Shown: positions 6,793 to 12,273 of the stretch, one piece after another
How positions within the stretch are numbered: the first letter of the stretch is position 1
Layout: every line of letters starts with the position of its first letter
NCBI GenBank assembly: GCA_051646285.1
Contig: JBOFCU010000249.1
Location: 1 to 12,273 of the forward strand
Direction: 5' to 3'
Length of the DNA stretch: 12,273 nucleotides
Origin: Terrirubrum sp051646285
GTDB taxonomy: Bacteria > Pseudomonadota > Alphaproteobacteria > Rhizobiales > Beijerinckiaceae
The notes under the pieces: generated by a model
Database searches by the model: none
Told to the model about the DNA's origin: nothing
Seen by the model: the letters and a program-made list of their open reading frames with translations, nothing else
Position numbers and translations under genes: made by a program

Positions 6793-7044
6793 ATGGATAA
6801 TCGCAACACACCGCACGAACTGGATGAGATGTTTCCCAAGGCCAAGGACGCGATGCATGCGCTGAAAATCAGCAACGCGCATTTCGCCCGTCTGGCGGAT
6901 GAGTATCATGCCATCAACCGCACCGTGCACCGCATGGAAACGAATCTGGAGCCAGTTGCGGACGAGATACTGGAAACCGAGCGCAAGAAGCGGCTGAAGC
7001 TGCTGGACGATATTGCGGCGATGCTGGAGACGCACAAAAAATAG
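6793..7044 (+). CDS. YdcH/DUF465 family small protein
   Basis: The product has 83 residues, is highly charged and is predicted to be an alpha-helical hairpin in the cytoplasm. HELDEMFPKAKDAMHALK (8-25), NAHFARLADEYHAINRTVHR (28-47) and ETNLEPVADE (49-58) followed by RLKLLDDIAAML (67-78) match the DUF465 pattern along its whole length. Its biochemical role is not established. The start is ATG 6793, supported by GGAG at 6779-6782 and AGGA at 6786-6789. It appears to be a single-gene unit with its own promoter-like region and a strong terminator. Confidence 0.9.
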   Translation: MDNRNTPHELDEMFPKAKDAMHALKISNAHFARLADEYHAINRTVHRMETNLEPVADEILETERKKRLKLLDDIAAMLETHKK

Positions 7045-7069
7045 GGGCAGCGGTTTGGGGTATCCATGG

Positions 7070-7097
7070 AGGGGCCGCTGGCACGCGGCCTCTTTTT
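7070..7097 (+). terminator. Rho-independent terminator after the ydcH-like gene
   Basis: A 9-bp stem (AGGGGCCGC pairing with GCGGCCTCT, including one G-T wobble) around TGGCAC is followed by a run of T to 7097. It lies 26 bases after the stop. Confidence 0.85.
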
Positions 7098-7302
7098 CAT
7101 GGGTGCGGCGGTTCCGATTTATGCCGGAGTGTTTCAATTTTTGCCGCATGCCGTTTCATGCGCCCGTGCGGATCAGATCAGGGCCTGCGCGCATCCGCGC
7201 CGCGATTGACAGACAAAGCTGTTGTGGAAGAAGACACTAAGGACGGGCGTTTTGCCGCGCGGCACGGGATTGCACAAAGCCGGGATTGAAAAAGGGTGCG
7301 TC

Positions 7303-8058
7303 ATGAGTGAACAGCAGACATTGCGCACGGAAATGCCGCATGAGGGTGTGCGGCTGCTGGTGATTGCGCGGCCTGCCAAGCGCAACGCGCTTGATGGTGT
7401 GACCTACCGGGCGCTGACCGATGCCTTGCGCGCTGCCGATGATGATGGGGCTGTGCGGGCGGTGGTCATCACGGGCGAGGGCGGTCATTTTACGGCTGGC
7501 AATGATCTGGCCGATTTTATGGGCGATGCGGTTAGCGGTGCGCGCAACGCCGTGGACTTTCTGCACACCATCAGCACTTTTTCCAAACCGGTGATTGCTG
7601 CTGTTGAAGGCAACGCCATCGGCATCGGCGTGACGATGCTGCAGCATTGCGATTTTGCCTATGTCGCCAGCAATGTGAAAATGGCGATGCCTTTTATCAC
7701 GCTGGGGCTTTGCCCGGAAGGTGGATCGAGCCTGCTGTTACCGAAAATCGCGGGCACAAAAATGGCCGCCGACTTGCTGATGACCGGGCGCATGTTCGAT
7801 GGTGCCTTTGCAGTCGCGGCGGGGCTGGCCAATGAGACCGTTGCACCAGGCGCGGCGCTTGGCCGGGCGCTGGCGCAGGCGCAGACCGTGGCGGCGCTGC
7901 CGGCCGAGGCGATGCGCGTGACAAAAAAATTGCTCAAGCGCGCTGATGCCACGGCTGTGCGTGAAGCCATTGATGTGGAAGCCGAGCACTTTGCCCAGCG
8001 CCTGCACTCGCAGGAGGCGCAGGCCGCGTTCATGGCGTTCTTTGCCAAGAAGGCGTGA
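7303..8058 (+). CDS. Crotonase-family enzyme, probably delta3,delta2-enoyl-CoA isomerase-like
   Basis: The product has 251 residues from ATG 7303; AAGGG about 6 bases upstream supports this start over a GUG/TTG-type extension. The crotonase core is clear: RPAKRNAL (23-30), the first oxyanion-hole segment HFTAGNDLADF (62-72), the second EGNAIGIGVTM (102-112), and LGLCPEGGSSLLLPKIAG (134-151). The SGNDL/PEG-SS combination resembles eukaryotic ECI2-type isomerases, with a single catalytic Glu139, rather than hydratases that use two glutamates. The likely reaction is shifting a 3-enoyl-CoA double bond to the 2 position in oxidation of unsaturated fatty acids. Substrate length is unknown. It stands alone, with no other beta-oxidation gene in the window, and its 3' end faces the GNAT gene 27 bases away. 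General enoyl-CoA hydratase remains the alternative. Confidence 0.88.
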   Translation: MSEQQTLRTEMPHEGVRLLVIARPAKRNALDGVTYRALTDALRAADDDGAVRAVVITGEGGHFTAGNDLADFMGDAVSGARNAVDFLHTISTFSKPVIAAVEGNAIGIGVTMLQHCDFAYVASNVKMAMPFITLGLCPEGGSSLLLPKIAGTKMAADLLMTGRMFDGAFAVAAGLANETVAPGAALGRALAQAQTVAALPAEAMRVTKKLLKRADATAVREAIDVEAEHFAQRLHSQEAQAAFMAFFAKKA

Positions 8059-8085
8059 GCCTGTGCGTGTTGACGGGCTGACCTG

Positions 8086-8850
8086 TCAGGCGTGTTTTTT
8101 CACGCGGTAATGCAGCCCATAGCCATCTGAAAATCCCAAGTGCCTGTAGAGTTTCTGCGCGGCGGTGTTGCTGGCAAGGCGATGCAGATAAGCGCTGTGC
8201 GCGCCCTTTTCCTGGGCCCAGGCCAGCAAAGAACGCACCAGGGCCAGCCCCATTTTTTGTCCGCGCGCTGATGGTTTCACGACAATATCCTGCAAGCCGG
8301 CATAGCCGCTGTCAGCAACCGCAATGCCCCAAGCCACATCCTCGTTCTGATGGGTCAGGGTTGCGAAGGCGGCGGGCTGGGTGATGCGGGAGAGAATATC
8401 AAACAAGTGGCCGTCGTTGGATTTTTCCCCGCCGTAAGCCGCGGCGTTGGCGCTGGCCCAAGAGGGTGTGACACGCGGCATGATTGTCACGCGTGCATCC
8501 GCATCCACGGGCTGCTGCAATGGGGCGATCATCGCAACGGTGGGATCGATGAGAACATAGCCGCGCTGATGCAGGCGTGCATCCAGGTCTGGCGCAGCGA
8601 ACGGGAACATGCGGATCGTGGCGGCAATGCCGCGCGCCTGATAGGCGCGCTCGATCGTGGCCAGATCCCTATCTGTCAGATCAGCGGCGTCAGCGGCGGC
8701 GTTCATCGGCGTGACGGAATTGGCGCGCTTGGAATAGCCGTTGGCAAAACGCATCAGCCACTCACCATGGCGCTGCGATTCAATCGCGGGCCAGGCCCGC
8801 AGCATGCGGGCTTCGATCGCCAGAATATCGGCGGCAGCCATGATGGGCAT
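8086..8850 (-). CDS. GNAT-family N-acetyltransferase with an N-terminal extension domain
   Basis: The product has 254 residues from ATG 8850. The C-terminal GNAT core includes WGIAVADSGYAGLQDIVVKP (174-193), the acetyl-CoA pyrophosphate loop ARGQKMGLALV (195-205; pattern R/Q-x-x-G-x-A/G) and NTAAQKLYRHLGF (228-240), the family's closing motif. Residues 1-115 resemble a degenerate N-terminal GNAT half (WPAIESQRHGEWLMRFANGYSKR region), giving a tandem architecture seen in other alphaproteobacterial acetyltransferases. The substrate, amine or protein, is unknown. AGGA 8 bases upstream supports ATG 8850, which overlaps the stop of the membrane-protein gene as TGATG, indicating coupled translation. 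The 3' end converges on the crotonase gene; no clear terminator is seen between them. Confidence 0.85.
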   Translation of the reverse strand: MPIMAAADILAIEARMLRAWPAIESQRHGEWLMRFANGYSKRANSVTPMNAAADAADLTDRDLATIERAYQARGIAATIRMFPFAAPDLDARLHQRGYVLIDPTVAMIAPLQQPVDADARVTIMPRVTPSWASANAAAYGGEKSNDGHLFDILSRITQPAAFATLTHQNEDVAWGIAVADSGYAGLQDIVVKPSARGQKMGLALVRSLLAWAQEKGAHSAYLHRLASNTAAQKLYRHLGFSDGYGLHYRVKKHA

Positions 8851-9293
8851 CAGAACAATCCTGTGAGTCCGGCAACCGCGATATAACGCAGGAATTTTCC
8901 CGCCGCGACGAGCGGGATGAATATGATCAGCGGCGTGCGCAGCAATCCAGCGGCGACTGTCATGGGGTCGCCAATGATCGGCACCCACGCAAAGACAAGC
9001 GTCCACACACCGTACTTTTGATACCAGGCTTCCACGCGGTTCATCTGCTGCGGTGTCAGGGGAAAACGGGGATGATCACGCCAGTGGGCGCCAAAGCGTC
9101 CGATCAGCCAGTTGGTGATCGAGCCGAGCGTGTTGCCAAGGGTTGCGGCGATGATCAGTGGCCATGGCGGTGTCGTGCCGAGCTTGAGCAGCGCCGCCAA
9201 CGCGACCTCCGATGAGCCGGGCAATAGCGTTGCCGTCAAAAAACTTGTTACAAGCAGCCCAAGGATTTCGGTATTAAAAAAAGAGCCGGTCAC
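8850..9293 (-). CDS. YqaA/DedA-like (VTT domain) small membrane protein
   Basis: The product has 147 residues. LLPGSSEVALAALLKLG (23-39), LGNTLGSITNWLIGR (52-66), WYQKYGVWTLVFAWVPIIGD (90-109), PMTVAAGLLR (110-119) and AGKFLRYIAV (131-140) match the YqaA branch of the SNARE-associated/DedA superfamily along its length. Members are inner-membrane proteins thought to take part in lipid transport or envelope homeostasis. The function of YqaA itself is not well defined. The start is GTG 9293, with no obvious Shine-Dalgarno and no better in-frame start. It is divergent from glpK with a 42-base gap, so the two promoters must overlap or lie within the coding ends, and it is translationally coupled to the GNAT gene. 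Confidence 0.85.
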   Translation of the reverse strand: MTGSFFNTEILGLLVTSFLTATLLPGSSEVALAALLKLGTTPPWPLIIAATLGNTLGSITNWLIGRFGAHWRDHPRFPLTPQQMNRVEAWYQKYGVWTLVFAWVPIIGDPMTVAAGLLRTPLIIFIPLVAAGKFLRYIAVAGLTGLF

Positions 9294-9335
9294 GGGGGTC
9301 GCTGCGTTGCGCCCGGAGCGGGCAGGGAGAATGCG

Positions 9336-10835
9336 ATGACCTCATACCTTCTGGCCATTGATCAGGGAACCACATCCTCGCGGGCCATCATCTTTGATCT
9401 GGCGCTGGGGGTCGTGGCCACCGCACAGGAGGAGTTCACCCAGCATTATCCCCAATCGGGCTGGGTCGAGCATGATCCGGAGGACATCTGGGCCTCAACG
9501 CTTGCGGTGTGCCGGGAGGCGCTGGCGACAGCAAAGCTGACCGCGAAAGATATCGCCGCGATCGGCATCACCAATCAGCGCGAAACCACGGTGGTGTGGG
9601 ACAAGGCAACCGGCAAGCCGGTGCACAATGCCATTGTCTGGCAGGACCGGCGCACGGCACCTGTGTGTGCGGCGTTGCGGCAGGCAGGGCATGAGCCGCT
9701 GTTTTCTGCCAAGACCGGCCTGCTGCTCGATCCCTATTTTTCCGGAACCAAGATTGCGTGGATTCTCGACCATGTGCCAGGCGCGCGGGCGCGGGCCGAG
9801 GCGGGCGCGCTGGCGTTCGGCACCATCGATGCCTTTTTGCTGTGGCGGCTGACCGGCGGCACGGTCCACGCCACCGATGCGACCAATGCCTCGCGCACGC
9901 TGCTGTTTGATATTCACACCGGCGCGTGGGACCCGGAACTGTGCCACCTGTTGCATGTGCCGATGGCGATGCTGCCACAGGTCAAGGATTGTGTGGCGAA
10001 TTTCGGCGTGACCGATGCGGCCCTTTTCGGTGGCGGCATCATGGTGCGCGGCATGGCCGGTGACCAGCAGGCGGCCACGGTGGGGCAGGCCTGTTTCCAG
10101 CCGGGCATGATGAAATCGACCTATGGCACGGGCTGTTTTGCGCTGCTGAATATCGGCGGGCAGGCGGTCGCTTCCAAAAACCGGCTGCTCACAACCATTG
10201 CCTATCAGCTCAATGGCCAGCGCACCTATGCGCTGGAAGGCTCGATCTTTATCGCGGGTGCTGCCGTGCAATGGCTGCGCGATGGGCTTAAAATTATCCA
10301 GCGCGCGGAACAATCGGGCTATCTCGCCGCGCAGGCGGATGCCGGGCAGCATGTCTATCTCGTGCCCGCCTTCACCGGCCTTGGCGCGCCCCATTGGGAT
10401 GCGGAGGCGCGCGGAGCCATGTTCGGCCTGACCCGCAATTCCGGGCCGGCCGAATTTGCCCAGGCTGCCCTGGAGGCGGTGTGCTACCAGACCGGTGACC
10501 TGCTCGATGCGATGCGCGCGGACTGGCCCCACGCGCAGGAGGCGGAGACAGTCTTGCGGGTCGACGGCGGCATGGTCGCCAGCGACTGGACCATGCAGCG
10601 GCTGGCCGATATTCTCGGCAGCCCTGTTGACCGTCCTCAGGTGCTCGAAACGACAGCCCTTGGTGCAGCCTACCTGGCCGGCCTCGGTGCCGGGCTTCTG
10701 GCACCGCCTGACCAGTTTGCCCGCAGCTGGAACCGTGAAAGACGGTTCGTACCCGAAATGAAAGCGGATGTGCGGGCGCGCAAGATTGCAGGCTGGCGTG
10801 ATGCGGTGCGCCGCACTTTGTCTTCACCCCGTTGA
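9336..10835 (+). CDS. glpK: Glycerol kinase
   Basis: The product has 499 residues, the usual length for GlpK. It phosphorylates glycerol to sn-glycerol 3-phosphate with ATP in the cytoplasm. DQGTTSSR (9-16) is the phosphate-binding loop. QRETTVVW (81-88) with Arg82-Glu83, YFSGTKIAWIL (134-144, FGGY signature 1) and AGDQQAA (241-247) with catalytic Asp243 line the active site. GGMVASDWTMQRLADIL (411-427) is FGGY signature 2. ATG 9336 has GGAG 6 bases upstream. The loop before AGDQQ is short (FGGGIMVRGM) and lacks the GKGGTR segment that binds fructose-1,6-bisphosphate in the E. coli enzyme, so that control is probably absent. There is no glpF or glpD next to it. The neighbour on the right is an unrelated-looking membrane protein. 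Confidence 0.97.
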   Translation: MTSYLLAIDQGTTSSRAIIFDLALGVVATAQEEFTQHYPQSGWVEHDPEDIWASTLAVCREALATAKLTAKDIAAIGITNQRETTVVWDKATGKPVHNAIVWQDRRTAPVCAALRQAGHEPLFSAKTGLLLDPYFSGTKIAWILDHVPGARARAEAGALAFGTIDAFLLWRLTGGTVHATDATNASRTLLFDIHTGAWDPELCHLLHVPMAMLPQVKDCVANFGVTDAALFGGGIMVRGMAGDQQAATVGQACFQPGMMKSTYGTGCFALLNIGGQAVASKNRLLTTIAYQLNGQRTYALEGSIFIAGAAVQWLRDGLKIIQRAEQSGYLAAQADAGQHVYLVPAFTGLGAPHWDAEARGAMFGLTRNSGPAEFAQAALEAVCYQTGDLLDAMRADWPHAQEAETVLRVDGGMVASDWTMQRLADILGSPVDRPQVLETTALGAAYLAGLGAGLLAPPDQFARSWNRERRFVPEMKADVRARKIAGWRDAVRRTLSSPR

Positions 10836-10877
10836 GCCGTCAGCCTGTTCCACGGCGAAAATGAAATGCGGCGACAG

Positions 10878-10901
10878 TGTGGCTTCCGGCCCACAGTTTT
10901 T
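10878..10901 (+). terminator. Weak intrinsic terminator candidate after glpK
   Basis: TGTGG and CCACA form a 5-bp stem around 8 bases and are followed, after one G, by five T. It lies 43 bases after the glpK stop. The short stem makes full termination doubtful, so read-through into the next gene is possible. Confidence 0.35.
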
Positions 10902-10959
10902 CCTGACGAGGCAGGCTAGTTTCTCTCCGGGGCGAAAACGGTTTGCGACAGGATAGTTC

Positions 10960-12186
10960 TTGGTCAATTCGGCTGCCACGCGCGTCGATCCGGCTGCGGA
11001 TGCGGCTTATCTGCTCCGCCGCATTGGCTTGGCGGTGCTCTACATCATCATGCCCATGGCTGCGCTGGTGTCCCGGCGCGGCACGGTCATCATCATGCCG
11101 ATTGGCGCGATCCTGCTGATTCTGGCAGCGCTGATTGAGCCGGCGGAAAAACCGTTTGGTTCCCGGCTGACCCATCTTTTGCGCCAGCCCGTGATCTGGC
11201 TGGTGCTTGGGTTCCTCTTGTGGGCGGCTGCCAGCCTAGGCTGGGCACCGTTTGCCCGCACCGGTACGGACCGGCTGGCCAATCTGGCCGGGCTGATCGC
11301 GATTTTCATTGGTGTGCTGGCGTCCATTCCCGCCCGGATGCGCGCCCCGACCCTGTATGTGCTGCCCATCGGCGCTTTCGCGGCGGCAGCCTTTGCCAGC
11401 GTGGTTGTTCTGGATGTGCGCCTTGAGCGCTTCATGTTCACGATGCCGGGGGATGGCGTGATCATCCAGCGCGGGCTGGCAACATTGGTCCTGATGAGCA
11501 TCCCTGCCGGGGGGTGGCTGGTGTCACGCGGGCGCATCCTCGATGCCGGGCTGCTGCTGATCGCGCTTCTGGCCGTCGCCTTCGCCGCCAAGGATATGCT
11601 GATGATGCTGACGATCGTGGCGGGCGCGCTGGCTTTTCTTGCCGTGCGTGTGCGCCCGGTTGCCGGGGCGCTGGCTCTGGCCATTGTTGCCGTGCTCGTG
11701 CTGGCCGTTGCCGCAGTGCCGCTGTTCGCCAAAACATGGCAGGGGCAAACCATTGCCGGTATCCAGCTCATGCCGTTGCTGGATGGCTCTTTCCTGCTCA
11801 GGCTGGCGCGGGCAGTGACGGGTTACGGGCTGGAGACAGCACCGCGCATGCCATCCGGCCAGTATTTCCTGCCAGCGGGGCCAACCTATTTCGCCGGCTT
11901 GTGGTTTGATCTTGGCCTCATGGCCGCCGGTCTGGTTGTGGGCGGCATGGCCGCCGCTTTCCGTCTGGCCCGCAGCACCAGCGCTGATGTGGCGGCGGCT
12001 GCCCTTGGGCTGATTGCTGTTGTCACGGTGCAAGGTCTGGCGATGCCCGGCACGACCCAGGCCTGGTGGCTGTCATCCGTGATTGCCGCTGGCGTGGGGG
12101 TGGCCGCCATTTCCAGAGGCCAGGGCCGTTCGCGCCGTCCGGGCATCGGCCTGTTTGCCCGGCCGGAGGCTGCGGCCAGGGCGTGA
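10960..12186 (+). CDS. O-antigen polymerase/ligase-like polytopic membrane protein
   Basis: The product has 408 residues with about ten hydrophobic segments (near 22-38, 44-59, 78-95, 108-124, 130-151, 170-187, 196-210, 213-229, 234-255, 312-335, 345-362 and 367-383). LLWAAASLGWAPFARTG (86-102) and the QRGLATLVLMSIPAG stretch (170-184) with Arg171 resemble the WaaL/Wzy family. GLWFDLGLMAAGL (313-325) matches the helix that follows the periplasmic loop. The usual HxHN-type loop motif is missing: the aligned position reads AGPTYF. The start is TTG 10960, supported by AGGA 6 bases upstream and an in-frame TAG at 10954-10956. The likely role is polymerising or transferring lipid-linked glycans, but this is only by resemblance. 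It lies 124 bases after glpK and before a strong terminator. Confidence 0.68.
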   Translation: MVNSAATRVDPAADAAYLLRRIGLAVLYIIMPMAALVSRRGTVIIMPIGAILLILAALIEPAEKPFGSRLTHLLRQPVIWLVLGFLLWAAASLGWAPFARTGTDRLANLAGLIAIFIGVLASIPARMRAPTLYVLPIGAFAAAAFASVVVLDVRLERFMFTMPGDGVIIQRGLATLVLMSIPAGGWLVSRGRILDAGLLLIALLAVAFAAKDMLMMLTIVAGALAFLAVRVRPVAGALALAIVAVLVLAVAAVPLFAKTWQGQTIAGIQLMPLLDGSFLLRLARAVTGYGLETAPRMPSGQYFLPAGPTYFAGLWFDLGLMAAGLVVGGMAAAFRLARSTSADVAAAALGLIAVVTVQGLAMPGTTQAWWLSSVIAAGVGVAAISRGQGRSRRPGIGLFARPEAAARA

Positions 12187-12211
12187 AACGGCTGGCAGGG
12201 ATGGCCACAGC

Positions 12212-12240
12212 AAAAAGCCCCGGCATGACCGGGGCTTTTT
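12212..12240 (+). terminator. Strong, possibly bidirectional Rho-independent terminator
   Basis: A perfect 12-bp stem (AAAAAGCCCCGG with CCGGGGCTTTTT) closes the 5-base loop CATGA. The GC core with A-tract before and T-tract after can terminate transcription from both sides. It lies 25 bases after the stop at 12186. Confidence 0.93.
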
Positions 12241-12248
12241 ATTCCAAA

Positions 12249-12273
12249 TCAAGGCCGGTTGATCAGGCCTTGA
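12249..12273. repeat. Inverted repeat TCAAGGCC / GGCCTTGA at the right edge
   Basis: Two perfect 8-base arms flank a 9-base spacer, just beyond the terminator. It has no following T-tract within the window. It may overlap the 3' end of a minus-strand gene outside the window (TGA at 12265-12263), so its meaning is unclear. Confidence 0.4.

Noticed and set aside
7206..7211. TTGACA upstream of the crotonase gene
   Set aside because: No acceptable -10 hexamer at 16-18 bases, so a promoter cannot be supported.
8059..8100. CTGACCTGTCAG dyad followed by a T run between the convergent crotonase and GNAT genes
   Set aside because: The loop is only two bases, the T run is separated from the stem and is part of the Lys codons of the GNAT gene, so it is not a convincing terminator.
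9495..10532. Minus-strand open frame of 345 codons inside glpK
   Set aside because: Glycerol kinase on the other strand is certain. This frame is a codon-bias shadow.
12263..12273. Possible last codons of a minus-strand gene (Lys-Ala-stop) entering from the right
   Set aside because: Only about three codons are in the window. The bidirectional terminator fits, but there is too little sequence to support a gene.

Overview
The window looks like chromosomal DNA of an alphaproteobacterium. The evidence is moderately high GC, a small DUF465/YdcH-type protein, a C-terminal serralysin-like RTX domain of the kind common in this class, and a mix of GtrA, GT87 and ExoY-like glycoconjugate genes. I cannot name the genus. 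No tRNA, rRNA, CRISPR array, insertion sequence or phage gene is visible. Genes are closely packed and alternate strand often, so most transcription units are one or two genes long.

Positions 1-3337 form a surface-polysaccharide locus. On the minus strand, a Wzy-like polymerase (786-2162) is followed by an alpha/beta hydrolase (789 to beyond the left edge), with an ATGA overlap. Divergent from them on the plus strand is an ExoY/WcaJ-type phosphoglycosyltransferase (2528-3256), which would start repeat-unit synthesis on undecaprenyl phosphate. The divergent intergenic region carries a perfect 15-bp palindrome (2274-2288), a good candidate operator for the locus. Positions 3315-4663 hold a minus-strand gene for a 355-residue protein made almost only of RTX calcium-binding repeats plus a type I secretion C-terminal domain. 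Its 3' end faces the sugar transferase, and two TTCG-loop hairpin terminators separate them. Positions 4914-6586 hold a GtrA-family membrane protein and a GT87-type (DUF2029) polyprenyl-phosphate-sugar mannosyltransferase-like protein. They converge and share a TTAA at their stop codons. Together these genes suggest building and decorating an extracellular polysaccharide, with a secreted RTX protein as a possible matrix partner; that partnership is inference.

The right half is mostly housekeeping or accessory metabolism. A YdcH/DUF465 protein (6793-7044) has an FNR/FixK-like box and a -10-like hexamer at class II spacing upstream, and a strong terminator after it. A crotonase-fold enzyme with the signature of delta3,delta2-enoyl-CoA isomerases follows (7303-8058). 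A minus-strand pair encodes a YqaA-type small membrane protein and a GNAT acetyltransferase, coupled by a TGATG junction. Glycerol kinase (9336-10835) is divergent from that pair and lacks the canonical fructose-1,6-bisphosphate loop. The last gene (10960-12186) encodes an O-antigen polymerase/ligase-like membrane protein with a TTG start and a very strong terminator at 12212-12240. It lacks the usual periplasmic His motif.

The observations I would follow first are the RTX-only protein in a polysaccharide neighbourhood, the FNR-like promoter geometry before ydcH, the divergent operator palindrome, and the divergent polymerase/ligase-like protein downstream of glpK.
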